This document shows, one piece after another, positions 34,745 through 43,496 of a DNA stretch of 64,000 nucleotides (position 1 is the stretch's first letter; each line of letters starts with the position of its first letter). Origin of the DNA: CAYRVX01 sp964427875 (GTDB lineage: Bacteria > Planctomycetota > Phycisphaerae > SM23-33). The position numbers and the translations under genes were made by a program. The notes beneath the pieces were generated by a model. The model searched no databases, was not told the origin of the DNA, and was given only the letters and a program-made list of their open reading frames with translations. The stretch lies in the NCBI GenBank assembly GCA_964427875.1, contig CAYRVX010000020.1, positions 10,707-74,706 of the forward strand, given 5' to 3'.

Positions 34745-35215
34745 TCACTTCTTGCCCATGTCCCGCTGTTTGCGGAAGAAGCGCGTCAGGATCTCGCCGC
34801 ACTCGGCGGCCCGCACGCCGGCGACCACCTCGACCTGGTGGTTGAGGCGCCGGTCGGTGCAGAGGCGGTAGAGCGTCTCGACGGCCCCGGCCTTGGCGTC
34901 GGGCGCTCCGTACACGAGGCGGTCGATCCGGGCCAGCACGATCGCGCCGGCGCACATGCAGCAGGGCTCCAGCGTGACCGCAAGGGTGCATCCGTCCAGG
35001 CGCCAGTCGCCGATCGCCTCCGCCGCGGCGCGAATCGCGAGGATCTCCGCGTGGGCGGTGGGGTCCCGATCGATGGTCCGCCGATTGTGCCCCGCCGCGA
35101 TGACCTCGCCGCCCCGGGCAATCACCGCCCCGATCGGCACGTCACCGAGCGCCTCGGCCCTGGCGGCCTCCGCCAGCGCCCGCCCCATCAGCTCATCGTA
35201 TTCCGTCACCCGCAT
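34745..35215 (-). CDS. tadA: tRNA-specific adenosine deaminase TadA
   Basis: TadA, 156 residues, which converts A34 to inosine in tRNA-Arg(ACG). The zinc site is H55-A-E57 (DPTAHAEILAI) and P84-C85-C86-M-C88 (EPCCMCAGAIV). The substrate-loop sequence VYGAPDAKAGAVETLYRL is typical. Start 35215 gives MRVTEYDELMG; an upstream ATG at 35269 adds a Gly-rich stretch and is unlikely. The gene begins 23 nt inside the miaA C-terminal end, so the two are coupled. Confidence 0.95.
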   Translation of the reverse strand: MRVTEYDELMGRALAEAARAEALGDVPIGAVIARGGEVIAAGHNRRTIDRDPTAHAEILAIRAAAEAIGDWRLDGCTLAVTLEPCCMCAGAIVLARIDRLVYGAPDAKAGAVETLYRLCTDRRLNHQVEVVAGVRAAECGEILTRFFRKQRDMGKK

Positions 35216-35699
35216 CTCTCCCACTGGTCCCCCCGAACCGCACGCGCTGTAGAATCCGGGCCACAGCATTCCCGGCCGTCTCTTCCGGCGACAGGTCGAA
35301 CCACGTCACCTCCCGGAACCGCCGGTGCCAGGTCCGCTGCTTCTTCGCCAGCCGCCGGGTGTTCACCTTGATCCGCTCCACGGCCTCTTCCAGCGAGCAG
35401 CGGCCGCGCAGGTGATCGATCATCTCGGCGTACCCGACGGCCTGGGCGGCCTGGTCGCTCAGGCCCGCCGGCTCGGCCAGCAGGCCGGCCACTTCATCCC
35501 GCAGGCCCATCGCGGCCATCCTCCTCACCCGCGCGTTGATCCGCCGGTTCTGATCTCGCTTCTCGCGACGCAGGCCGATGAAGGTGCAGTCGTATCGCCT
35601 CTCGCCTCGGTCCCACTGCTCCTGGAGCTCGCTGATTCGCGTGCCGGTCTTGCGGTACACCTCGAGTGCCCGGACGATCCGCCGCTCGTCGTTGGGATG
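35193..35699 (-). CDS. miaA: tRNA dimethylallyltransferase MiaA, C-terminal part
   Basis: This part is 168 residues from HPNDERRIVRALEVYRKTG to the stop. It holds the C-terminal DMAPP-transferase half. Landmarks are the segments RMAAMGLRDEVAGLL, QAVGYAEMIDHLRG (conserved GYxE) and RRLAKKQRTWHRRF (conserved RxxxKRQ-type segment). The N-terminal half is on the far side of the Ns. The reading frames on the two sides do not match over exactly 100 Ns. Confidence 0.93.
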   Translation of the reverse strand, partial: HPNDERRIVRALEVYRKTGTRISELQEQWDRGERRYDCTFIGLRREKRDQNRRINARVRRMAAMGLRDEVAGLLAEPAGLSDQAAQAVGYAEMIDHLRGRCSLEEAVERIKVNTRRLAKKQRTWHRRFREVTWFDLSPEETAGNAVARILQRVRFGGTSGRDAGDGIR

Positions 35700-35799
35700 N
35701 NNNNNNNNNNNNNNNNNNNNNNNNNNNNNNNNNNNNNNNNNNNNNNNNNNNNNNNNNNNNNNNNNNNNNNNNNNNNNNNNNNNNNNNNNNNNNNNNNNN
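35700..35799. other. Assembly gap of 100 Ns
   Basis: Exactly 100 Ns interrupt miaA. 100 is not a multiple of 3, and about 105 residues (315 nt) of a normal MiaA are missing between GTAKPSA and HPNDERR. The gap is therefore almost certainly a placeholder length and not a measured one. Confidence 0.97.
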
Positions 35800-35952
35800 C
35801 GCCGACGGCTTGGCCGTACCGACGTCCATCCGCCGGTAGATCTTCATCGAGTCAACGCTGACGATCTGCCCCCCCACGCGCCTCGCCAGCTCGCGCCCCA
35901 CGGCCCCCTTCCCGCAGGCCGTACAGCCGAGAATGAAGTGCACCTTTGCCAT
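35800..35952 (-). CDS. miaA: tRNA dimethylallyltransferase MiaA, N-terminal part
   Basis: This part is the first 51 residues, with the P-loop and QIVSVDSMKIYRRMDVGTAKP, which is diagnostic for MiaA. The enzyme transfers dimethylallyl to A37 of tRNAs reading UNN codons. The P-loop reads GCTACGKG where homologues have GPTASGKT/S. The last residue of the Walker A motif is Gly, and the usual hydroxyl that helps bind Mg is missing. The sequence is far enough from the Ns that this is unlikely to be a gap artefact. Confidence 0.93.
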
Positions 35953-36035
35953 GAAAGCGATTGTCTGCCCCCGCCGCCGCCGGTGTCAAGCCAAGCAGAA
36001 CGGGGCCCCGATGACACGTCTCCCCGGCCTGCGAG

Positions 36036-37922
36036 TCATCTCCTCCTTCGGCGAAGCAGGACTGCGCCGGCGGGCAGCGCGAGGAGCGCCAGTGTCGCCG
36101 GCTCGGGAGCGGCGCCGGACGAGAGCCCGACGTTGGCCTTCCACGTGAGATAGTCCCGGAAGTCCACGTCGCCGTCGCCGTCGGTGTCGCCGTCGGCCCA
36201 GCCGGCCCCCGCGGCGGTCCCGAAGCCGGCCTCCAGGATGGCAAAGTCGGACCGGCCCACGTCGCCGCTGAAGTCGAAGTCCCCGTAGAAGAGCCTCTTG
36301 GGGTCGCCGCCGTTGCGGTAGTAGAGGCTCAGGCCGTTCGGGTCGATCCAGCCGCCCGTCTCGATCAGGAGCTCATCGACGTAGACGGCCTCGTTATCGT
36401 TGCCGTCGAGCTGGTTGTCGCAGAGGTCCGCGAGCCTCACGAGCGAGTCCGGCTCGATCATGAGTCTCCCGATGGCGAAGTTCTCCACCCACCCGCTCGG
36501 GTCGGTCCCGACGTCTCTGCCGGCCGCCTCGAAGTCCTGCGTGCCCTCGCCGTGAAACTGGACCGTGCCTTGGGACAGATCGAAGTCGCCCTTGCGGGTC
36601 GATCGGTTCTCGAAGTTGCCCATCAACTGGAGCGTGCTGTTGGCGTCGAGCGTCATGACGCCGTCGGACCCGACGTCCAGGTCGCCGACAACGACAACCA
36701 GCGCCGGGTCGATCTCCAGCCTCCCGTTATCGGTGAGCCCGCCCTCGAAATATGCATCGCCGTTCGTGACCTTGATCCTGCCGTCGTTGGTCGTGTGCCC
36801 GGTCACCAGCAGCTCGCCGTTGCGGATCTTCAACTCCGCACCCTCGGCGTTCCGCACGTCTCCCACGACGAACGAATCGCCGTACAGCTCGATGAGGCCG
36901 TTGTTGGTGAGGTCGCCGGTCACTCCGCCGAACCCGGTGAACGACGCGTTGGGCTCATTCACCACATTCGGCGCCGCGATCGTCCCGCTCAAAAGCTCGA
37001 TCGACGCCCCCGGCGAGTTCGTCAAGTCGCACGTAAACGTCACCGCCCCTTGGGCATTAACGACGATCTGGCCCCTCTGATCGACTGCTTCGACCATCAC
37101 ATGAAGGCTCGTCCCGGGCGTAGTGGCTAACGTCCCCTCATTCGTCACACATCCCTCGGCGTGGATGATCAAGTCGCCCCCTTCGCTGCGAATCATCCCG
37201 AAGTTCACGACCCCGTCGTCGTAGTGGCCCCCTCCTGTCCCGGTGATGCTTCCGGCGGCGTGATTGGTGAGCAGCCCATCCGACGAGAGCTGTGCGAGGT
37301 ATATCTCGATCGACCCCCTGTTGATGATCTGCCGTTCGACCCACAGCTCGTCGTTCGGTGTCAGCAACACGTCCCCGTCATTGGTCAGGTCTCCGCACTC
37401 GATATCGAGTTGGTCTCCGTCTAAGCCCAGATCGGCCCCAGCCTGGTTCCAAACGTTCCCCAGCACTTCCACATTGTCAAAATCCAATACGCCCCTGTTG
37501 ACAATACTCCCTGCGACGCGCAGGTCCTCGACATCCAGATGCCCGTAGTTAGTTATCGTTTGCTCTACCGTCAGGGACGGCCGAGGGGAGTCCCACGCCT
37601 GCAACTGCACCTGACCGAAGTCCTCGGCGCTTTCCGCCGAGTTCGTTTCTATGTAGGACACGGAGTGTGACCATTGAAGACCGACATAGATGTGCTCCAG
37701 CTCGACGCGGAAAACGCACGTCCAATTGTGGCCGCTTGAGTTGTCCGGATAGCATCCGAGCGGATCCCCGTTAGCGTCGGCCCAGTTGTCCGGATTCTCC
37801 CATATCGAGTGCGTGTCCTCTGTGTCCCAGTACGCCGTGCGGTTCGGGCCATCTGCGCGGCAAGGAAAGCACACGGATACGACCAGCACGAGCCCCAAGA
37901 TCACTCCGCACCTGAGAGGCAT
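36036..37922 (-). CDS. Exported beta-helix-like protein with dockerin-like repeat and PEP-CTERM
   Basis: The protein has 628 residues. It has a Sec signal (MPLRCGVILGLVLVVSVCF). A long repetitive region has GxLTNxG/xVTNxG-type rungs (GDLTNDGDVLLTPNDELWV, GDLTNNGLIELYGDSF) that suggest a beta-helix. A dockerin-like calcium pair follows: DFDFSGDVGRSDFAILEAGF and DGDTDGDGDVDFRDYLTW. The PEP-CTERM sorting signal is PEPATLALLALPAGAVLL with a basic tail. It is exported, probably anchored and processed by an exosortase encoded elsewhere. AAGGAG lies 8 nt before the start. Confidence 0.92.
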   Translation of the reverse strand: MPLRCGVILGLVLVVSVCFPCRADGPNRTAYWDTEDTHSIWENPDNWADANGDPLGCYPDNSSGHNWTCVFRVELEHIYVGLQWSHSVSYIETNSAESAEDFGQVQLQAWDSPRPSLTVEQTITNYGHLDVEDLRVAGSIVNRGVLDFDNVEVLGNVWNQAGADLGLDGDQLDIECGDLTNDGDVLLTPNDELWVERQIINRGSIEIYLAQLSSDGLLTNHAAGSITGTGGGHYDDGVVNFGMIRSEGGDLIIHAEGCVTNEGTLATTPGTSLHVMVEAVDQRGQIVVNAQGAVTFTCDLTNSPGASIELLSGTIAAPNVVNEPNASFTGFGGVTGDLTNNGLIELYGDSFVVGDVRNAEGAELKIRNGELLVTGHTTNDGRIKVTNGDAYFEGGLTDNGRLEIDPALVVVVGDLDVGSDGVMTLDANSTLQLMGNFENRSTRKGDFDLSQGTVQFHGEGTQDFEAAGRDVGTDPSGWVENFAIGRLMIEPDSLVRLADLCDNQLDGNDNEAVYVDELLIETGGWIDPNGLSLYYRNGGDPKRLFYGDFDFSGDVGRSDFAILEAGFGTAAGAGWADGDTDGDGDVDFRDYLTWKANVGLSSGAAPEPATLALLALPAGAVLLRRRRR

Positions 37923-37983
37923 AACTCGTCTCCTTTTTCCGCCCCGGCCTGCCGATACTACTGCGTTCCTCCTGCCGCATATC

Positions 37984-38011
37984 ATTATGCGCGCGGTCCG
38001 GCGTTTGTCAA
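37984..38011 (-). promoter_or_regulatory. Candidate promoter for the dockerin/PEP-CTERM gene
   Basis: Minus strand: perfect TTGACA (38011-38006), 16-nt spacer, CATAAT (37989-37984), about 60 nt before the ATG at 37922. Confidence 0.55.
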
Positions 38012-38108
38012 GCCGAAACGGCCTGGCGTTCCGTCCAGTCCACCATGATCCGACGTGTGCCGACGGCGGCTTGCTTGTCGACGGGAGTGCGTCACCGCGG
38101 CGGCGGTC

Positions 38109-38609
38109 TCAGGCCAGTTGGCCCTTCAGTTGCTTGAGGAAGCCCTGGATCACCGGGCGGGGGATGTGGTCGAGCGCGGGCTCGGTGGCCGTGCCGGAGA
38201 TGAAATCCTCCACGGCCCGGGCGCCCGGCTCGCCGTAGCGATTCAACTGCGCCACGTGCTCGTCGGCCTGGGCGAGCTTGCCGTCGGCGAGGTCCAGGCA
38301 GTAGTTGACCACGAAGTGGTGGAGGTCCTCGCTGGTGAGGTCCTCTCGGTGCTCCAGCGGGACGGGCGCCGGGCCGCCCGTCTCTTCGAGCAGCGCCTTC
38401 TCCCGCTCGTAGAGGGCCTGGCGCTCGGCCCTGGCCCGGGCCTCCTCCTCGTCGTCGATCGGCGCCAGCGGGATCAGATCGTCCTCGTCGACCGGCGCGG
38501 GGATTTCATTGGTGTGGCCGCAGAACGGGCACTTGCCCTTCTTGCCCGCCGCCGAGTCCGGGGCCGTCACTTCGTTGTGACAGTTGTGGCATTTGAACTT
38601 GATCGGCAT
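38109..38609 (-). CDS. Zinc-ribbon protein of unknown function
   Basis: The protein has 166 residues. The N-terminal zinc ribbon has ligands in KCHNCHN and KCPFCGHTN. An acidic and then charged helical region follows (EEEARARAERQALYEREKAL), with a C-terminal helical domain (LTSEDLHHFVVNYCLDLADG). The zinc ribbon resembles those in FmdB-like proteins and in numerous small planctomycete proteins. It lies 18 nt after yjbQ in the same direction. Function is unknown. Confidence 0.85.
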   Translation of the reverse strand: MPIKFKCHNCHNEVTAPDSAAGKKGKCPFCGHTNEIPAPVDEDDLIPLAPIDDEEEARARAERQALYEREKALLEETGGPAPVPLEHREDLTSEDLHHFVVNYCLDLADGKLAQADEHVAQLNRYGEPGARAVEDFISGTATEPALDHIPRPVIQGFLKQLKGQLA

Positions 38610-38627
38610 CGCAGGAGTCTCCCATCG

Positions 38628-39050
38628 CTATTCGCCAATGACCTTGACCAGCACCCGCTTTCGCCGGCGGCCGTCAAACTCGCCGTAGAAGATCTGTTCC
38701 CACGGGCCGAAGTCCAGCCGCCCGTTGGTGACGGCCACCACGACCTCGCGCCCCATGATCTGGCGCTTGTGGTGAGCGTCGCCGTTGTCCTCGCCGGTCC
38801 GGTTGTGGCGGTAGCGGTTCGGCGAGGGGTCGAACGGGGCCAGCTCCTCCAGCCAGTTCTTGTAGTCCTCGTGCAGGCCGCGCTCGTCGTCGTTGATGAA
38901 CACGCTGGCGGTGATGTGCATCGCGTTGACCAGGGCCAGCCCCTCCCGCACGCCGCTCTTCTCAACGACCTCCTCGACCTGCGGCGTGATGTTGATGAAA
39001 TCCATCCGGGCGGGGACGTTGAACGTCAGGTACTCGGTCGTCGATTTCAT
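38628..39050 (-). CDS. YjbQ-family (UPF0047) protein
   Basis: The protein has 140 residues. The YjbQ fold is clear: VEKSGVREGLALVNAMHITA, then FINDDERGLHEDYKNWLEEL and the conserved HKRQIMGREVVVAVTNGRLD followed by GPWEQIFYGEFDGRR. E. coli YjbQ has secondary thiamine-phosphate synthase activity in vitro; the physiological role is uncertain. Start 39050 has GGAG 5-6 nt upstream; longer frames translate only the 21-nt repeat array. Confidence 0.92.
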   Translation of the reverse strand: MKSTTEYLTFNVPARMDFINITPQVEEVVEKSGVREGLALVNAMHITASVFINDDERGLHEDYKNWLEELAPFDPSPNRYRHNRTGEDNGDAHHKRQIMGREVVVAVTNGRLDFGPWEQIFYGEFDGRRRKRVLVKVIGE

Positions 39051-39125
39051 GTCGTCTCCTGTGCCCCTCGACGCGGAAGTCTTGTCCGGCACGTCGGGCG
39101 CCCTATGATAGCAGAGCGGAAACCG

Positions 39126-39222
39126 GATGCCCAGGGATTGGAGTCGGATGCCCGGGGATTGAAATCGGATGCCCAGGGATCGGAGTCGGATGCCCAGGGA
39201 TTGAAATCCCTGGGCATGGGCG
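39126..39222. repeat. Four 21-nt tandem repeats ending in a hairpin
   Basis: The unit is GGATGCCCAGGGATTGAAATC with small changes, four in a row. It is followed by CCTGGGCAT, so the last unit forms a hairpin (ATGCCCAGGGA / TCCCTGGGCAT). It ends right before the radical SAM gene start and occupies the divergent promoter space with yjbQ. Confidence 0.85.
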
Positions 39223-39223
39223 C

Positions 39224-41032
39224 ATGAAGGACCTCTCACAGCGAATCAGCCAACAGTTGCTGCCGCGTGTCCGCCAGCCGGGGCAGTACGTCGGGCTCGA
39301 GACCAACGCCCGCTGCGGCGACGTCCGCGCCGCCGAGGTCGCCGTCGCGCTGGCCTTCCCGGACGCATACACCATCGGCATCAGCCATCTCGGCTCGCAG
39401 GTCCTCTACCACATGGTCAACGACATGCCGCGCGCGGCCTGCGACCGCGTCTACTGCCCCCTGCCCGACGCCGAGGCCGTCATGCGCGCCCGCCGCGTGC
39501 CGCTGTTCGGCTGGGAAAGCCGCGCCGCCGTCGGCGACTTCGACATCCTGGGCTTCTCGCTGTCCTACGAGCTGTGCGCCGCGAACGTGCTGACCATGCT
39601 GCTCCTGGCGGGCATTGGGCTCCATGCGGCCGAGCGGACGCAGCGCGACCCCATCGTCATCGCCGGCGACGCCCTGGCCGACACGCCCGAGCCGCTGGCC
39701 GACTTCATCGACCTGTTCCTCGTCGGCGACGGCGAGCGGCCGCTGGCGGAGCTGGTCGAGCTCGTCCGGCAGATGAAGGCCGCCGGGGCGACTCGCGAGG
39801 AGATGATCCTCCAGGCCGCCCGCACCATCGCCGGCGCCTACGCCCCGCGCTACTACCGGCCGACGCAGGAAGGTACGGGTGACTGCCCCCTGCTCGCCGT
39901 CGAGCCGATCCGCGACGACGTGCCCGCCGTCGTCCAGCACGTCCACCTGCCGGAGCTGAGCGACTCGCCGCCCATCGCCCGCCCGCTCGTCCCGCTGGTC
40001 GAGGGCGTGCACGACCGCGCGGTCGTCGAGGTGATGCGCGGCTGCCCCAACGCCTGCCGCTTCTGCCAGGCCGGGGCCACGCGGCTGCCCGTGCGATACC
40101 GAAGCGTCGAGGAGATCCTCGCCGCCGCCCGCGCCGCCATCGACGCCACCGGCTGCCGCGAGGTCTCCCTGCTGAGCCTCTCGACCAGCGACTACCCGCA
40201 CCTGGACGAGCTGCTGGCGAAGCTCACGGGCGAGCTCGCGCCCCGCCGCGTGTCGGTCTCCCTGCCTTCCCTGCGGGTCGATAGCCAGCTCCGGCACCTG
40301 CCGAAGCTCACCAGCACCGTCCGCAAGAGCGGGCTGACCATCGCCGCGGAGGGCGGCAGCGAGCGCATCCGCGGCGCCATCGGGAAGCGCATCTCCGAAG
40401 ACGACATGGTCGCCGGCGTCCGCGCCGCCTACGAGGCCGGGCTGCGGAGCGTGAAGGTGTACTTCATGGCCGGCCTGCCCAACGAGACCGACGCCGACGT
40501 CGAAGGAATCTACGCCCTCTGCCGCCGCCTGAGCGACACCCGCCGGGAGGTGGACGGCCAGCCGGGGGCGATCTCCGCGAGCGTCTCGTGGTTCGTCCCC
40601 AAGCCGCACACGCCCATGCAGTGGTGCGCGATGCGTCAGGCGGAGTACTTCTTCGACGTCCGCCGGCGGCTGATCGGCCTGGCCCGCCGCTCGCCGGTGC
40701 GCTTCAAGTTCCATCGCATCGAGCGGAGCATCCTCGAGGCCGTCCTCTGCCGCGGCGACCGGCGCATCGGCGCCGTCATCGAGGCCGCCTGGCGAAACGG
40801 CGCCCGCCTCGACGCCTGGAACGAGCACTGGGACTGGGACAAGTGGACGGCCGCGTTCGAGCAGACCGGCATCGACCCGACCCTCTACGCCCACCGCGAC
40901 CTTCCCACCGACGCCCGCCTGCCCTGGTCCCACGTCGCCTGCCCGCGAAGCGAGCCGTTCCTGCTGAGCCAATACCGCAAGGTGATGGAGGCGATGGGGG
41001 AACCACCGCGAGGGTCCGTGCGGGGCGAGTGA
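39224..41032 (+). CDS. TIGR03960-type radical SAM protein
   Basis: The protein has 602 residues. The N-terminal B12-binding-like domain (AFPDAYTIGISHLGSQVLYH) is followed by the radical SAM core. The cluster cysteines are 274, 278 and 281 in CPNACRFCQAG, with GGSERIRGAIGK as the SAM-binding segment. The family TIGR03960 is often fused to or next to a second protein (TIGR03936) that is not here. Substrate is unknown. The ATG at 39224 lies directly after the 21-nt repeats. The ribosome-binding site is not convincing, so the start could be slightly different. Confidence 0.88.
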   Translation: MKDLSQRISQQLLPRVRQPGQYVGLETNARCGDVRAAEVAVALAFPDAYTIGISHLGSQVLYHMVNDMPRAACDRVYCPLPDAEAVMRARRVPLFGWESRAAVGDFDILGFSLSYELCAANVLTMLLLAGIGLHAAERTQRDPIVIAGDALADTPEPLADFIDLFLVGDGERPLAELVELVRQMKAAGATREEMILQAARTIAGAYAPRYYRPTQEGTGDCPLLAVEPIRDDVPAVVQHVHLPELSDSPPIARPLVPLVEGVHDRAVVEVMRGCPNACRFCQAGATRLPVRYRSVEEILAAARAAIDATGCREVSLLSLSTSDYPHLDELLAKLTGELAPRRVSVSLPSLRVDSQLRHLPKLTSTVRKSGLTIAAEGGSERIRGAIGKRISEDDMVAGVRAAYEAGLRSVKVYFMAGLPNETDADVEGIYALCRRLSDTRREVDGQPGAISASVSWFVPKPHTPMQWCAMRQAEYFFDVRRRLIGLARRSPVRFKFHRIERSILEAVLCRGDRRIGAVIEAAWRNGARLDAWNEHWDWDKWTAAFEQTGIDPTLYAHRDLPTDARLPWSHVACPRSEPFLLSQYRKVMEAMGEPPRGSVRGE

Positions 41033-41056
41033 GCAGGCCCGTGCCAGCAGCGTGCC

Positions 41057-41097
41057 CTACCCGACGTTTCGTCCCTTGGGGACTCAACATCGGGCTT
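41057..41097. repeat. Dispersed repeat (copy 2) near the radical SAM stop
   Basis: CTACCCGACGTTTCGTCCCT and ACTCAACATCGGGCTT match the reverse complement of 26071-26116 on both arms. The central CCCGATGTACATCGGG palindrome is replaced. A TTGCGGA-family tract (41147-41167) and CCCTTCGACAAGCTC follow, so the 192-bp gap is almost wholly repetitive. Confidence 0.65.
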
Positions 41098-41146
41098 TCG
41101 CCACAGGGGGCTCGGTGCAACAACGAGATGCTGAAACCCATTCAAG

Positions 41147-41167
41147 AATCCGCAATCCGCAATCCGC
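41147..41167. repeat. TTGCGGA-family repeat, short copy
   Basis: AATCCGCAATCCGCAATCCGC on the plus strand, three units of the 7-nt family, followed by TTCGACAAGCTC/TTCGACAGAGCTCAGG, another common dispersed motif. Confidence 0.8.
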
Positions 41168-41224
41168 CCTTCGACAAGCTCCCTTCGACAGAGCTCAGGA
41201 TCTACGACAGGGCAAGCAATCGGA

Positions 41225-42205
41225 TCACCACTCCTCCAGCTCGCCGACGATCTCCTCGACGAGGTCCTTGATCGTGACGACGCCCACGGGGCGGTCGGCG
41301 GCCTGCACGACGGCCATCATCTTGTGGCCGCGCTGCATGCGGTAGAGGGCCTCGGTGACGGTCGTGGTCTCCGGCAGCTTCAGCGGCTCGGTCATGCGCT
41401 CGGCGGGACAGGCGACCTGCTTGTCGGTGAGCACGTCGTAGATGTCCAGCACGCCGACGACGCGGCCGGCCTCGTCGCGGACGGGCAGGCGGGAATAGCT
41501 GCTCTGCCGGACGAGATCCAGCAGTTCGGCCCGGGCGGTGCCGCGGCGGATCGAAACGACCTTGTCCATCGGGACCATGACGTCGGCGAGGGTCATGTCG
41601 GCGATGTGCATGACGCGATCGACCATGACGGCCTGCATGTGGGTGAGCACGCCGCTGGCCCGGCCTTCGGCGAAGATCGCGCTGAGCCACTCGTCCGAGG
41701 TCCTCTGCCGGCGCCGCAGCGGCAGCATGAGCAGCCAGGAGACGCCGCGGACAAGCGGGCTGAGCCCGGTGACGTTGAAGAGCACGTCGGAGGCCGCCAG
41801 CAGCCAGCTCAGCCGGTAGACAAGACTCTCCGCCAGCCTCCGGAAGACGTTCTTCGGCACGGTGTCGCCAAAGACGAACAGCACGGGCGTGGCGACGGCG
41901 AGGGCGTACCACTCGGCCGCCTCGCCGTGGCCGGCGAGCACGAACATCGCCGTGATGGCGAACGTCACGGCGTAACTCGAGACGTTCGTGCCGATCAGCA
42001 GCACGGTCAGCAGGCGGTTGGGCACGGCCAGCATCCGCCGCAGGAACCTCGCCCGCCGGTCGCCCGCCTCGGCGCGGAGGTCCAGGCGGATCTTGTTCAG
42101 CACGTAGATGCCCGTCTCCAGCCCGCAATAGAGCCCGCAGAACCCCGTGCCCGCCACCAGGACGGCCGTCCACGTCGCCCAGATTGCCGAGGCCCAGCCG
42201 ATCAT
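41225..42205 (-). CDS. CNNM/CBS-domain membrane protein (second of pair)
   Basis: The protein has 326 residues. The N-terminal CNNM (DUF21) region has four helices, beginning MIGWASAIWATWTAVLVAGTG and containing LLTVLLIGTNVSSYAVTFAI. A CBS pair follows (MTLADVMVPMDKVVSIRR, then LDIYDVLTDKQVACPA and GVVTIKDLVEEIVGEL). It lacks the C-terminal CorC-HlyC domain. CNNM proteins transport or regulate Mg and other divalent ions. It overlaps the upstream gene by 4 nt (ATGA). Confidence 0.88.
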   Translation of the reverse strand: MIGWASAIWATWTAVLVAGTGFCGLYCGLETGIYVLNKIRLDLRAEAGDRRARFLRRMLAVPNRLLTVLLIGTNVSSYAVTFAITAMFVLAGHGEAAEWYALAVATPVLFVFGDTVPKNVFRRLAESLVYRLSWLLAASDVLFNVTGLSPLVRGVSWLLMLPLRRRQRTSDEWLSAIFAEGRASGVLTHMQAVMVDRVMHIADMTLADVMVPMDKVVSIRRGTARAELLDLVRQSSYSRLPVRDEAGRVVGVLDIYDVLTDKQVACPAERMTEPLKLPETTTVTEALYRMQRGHKMMAVVQAADRPVGVVTIKDLVEEIVGELEEW

Positions 42206-43476
42206 CCCGCCTCCTCGAGCAGGCGCAGCTCCAGCTTGTCGATCCGCCGACGCCGCATGGACAGGACGGTGAACCGCAGGTTCCGATAGGTGGCCACGTC
42301 CCCCACGCTCGGGATGCGGCCCAGCAGCGACGTGACGAATCCCCCGACCGTGCTGATCCGCTGGGCCCTCAGGCCCATCTCGAACGCCTCGTCCCATTCG
42401 TGGACCGCCAGGTTGCCGTTTAGGACGTATCGCCGCGGTTCGACCTGCTCGACGGCCGGGCCGCGACCGGCCTCGTGGCGGTCGGGAATGTCGCCGACGA
42501 TCTCCTCCAGGATGTCCTCGAGCGTCACCAGCCCGGCCGTCCCGCCGTATTCGTCCACCACGATCGCCATCTGCGAGCGCCGCACGCGAAGCTGGAGCAG
42601 CACTCGCTCCAGGTTCGCCGCCTCCGGCACGAAGGGCACGGGCACGACCACCTCGCGCAGGGGCCTCTGGGGGCCCAGCAGCACCCTCTTGGCGTGCACC
42701 ACGCCGATGATGTGATCGACGTCGCGCTCGTACACGGGGACCCTGCGCAGCCTGGTCCGCGCGAGCAGCTTCACCAGGGCGGCGCGGGGGGCGTCCAGGT
42801 CGTAGCAGATCATGTCCACGCGGGGCACCATGACGTCGCTGACGTGCAGGTCCGTCAGCTCGAGGATCTCCTGGAGCAGGTCTCTGGCCTGGCCGTCCAG
42901 GATGCCTCGCTTGGCGGAGAGGTCCAGCAGGGCCGCCAGCTCCTCGCCGCTGATGTCGGCCCCGCCGGCGTGCCGCGGCGCGATCATCCGCGTCAGCGGC
43001 CCCACGATCACCTTGTACAGCGTGAGGATCACCCAGTGAAAGGCCTTCCTGAGCCCGGCGAGCGGCAAGGCCATCGTGACGGCCCACCGCTCGGCGATCA
43101 GCATCGCCAGCATCTTCGGCAGGACCTCCCCGGCGAGTATCAGCACCAGCACCGCTCCCAGGGAACACGCCCCTAACACCCACCCGGACGCGCCCACCGC
43201 GCCCTCCAGGTCGAGTATCAGCACCGCCGAGATGCCCGAGTACGCCACGTTGACCAGCAGATTGCCCAACAGGATCGAGTGAAGGATCTGCTGGGGCCGG
43301 GCCATGAGAGACGCGACGATCCGCCCGCCCGCTCGGCCGCGGCGCAGCCGGTAGAGCCGGCCCGGCGAGAGCGAGAACAGCGCCGTCTCCGACCCGCTGA
43401 AGAAGGCCGACATCGTCAGCAGCGCGGCCAGCAGCACCAGCTCCCCCACCCGCGCGGCCAGGAACTCACCCCACAT
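42202..43476 (-). CDS. CNNM/CBS/CorC-domain membrane protein (first of pair)
   Basis: The protein has 424 residues. The CNNM region begins AALLTMSAFFSGSETALFSL, with the motif FFSGSETA typical of the family, and four helices. Two CBS domains follow (SDVMVPRVDMICYDLDAPRA and KRVLLGPQRPLREVVV). The CorC-HlyC C-terminal domain has YVLNGNLAVHEWDEAFEMGL and VATYRNLRFTVLSM. Likely a cation (Mg2+) exporter or channel regulator. GGAGG lies 8 nt before the start. The two genes are a duplicated pair and may form a heteromer. Confidence 0.93.
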   Translation of the reverse strand: MWGEFLAARVGELVLLAALLTMSAFFSGSETALFSLSPGRLYRLRRGRAGGRIVASLMARPQQILHSILLGNLLVNVAYSGISAVLILDLEGAVGASGWVLGACSLGAVLVLILAGEVLPKMLAMLIAERWAVTMALPLAGLRKAFHWVILTLYKVIVGPLTRMIAPRHAGGADISGEELAALLDLSAKRGILDGQARDLLQEILELTDLHVSDVMVPRVDMICYDLDAPRAALVKLLARTRLRRVPVYERDVDHIIGVVHAKRVLLGPQRPLREVVVPVPFVPEAANLERVLLQLRVRRSQMAIVVDEYGGTAGLVTLEDILEEIVGDIPDRHEAGRGPAVEQVEPRRYVLNGNLAVHEWDEAFEMGLRAQRISTVGGFVTSLLGRIPSVGDVATYRNLRFTVLSMRRRRIDKLELRLLEEAG

Positions 43477-43496
43477 TGATTCGTCCTCCGGACGAA

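Noticed and set aside
41225..43183. Single fused CNNM protein
   Set aside because: The frame is open upstream of 42205, but that part is a shadow of the first CNNM gene. Two separate genes overlap by ATGA.
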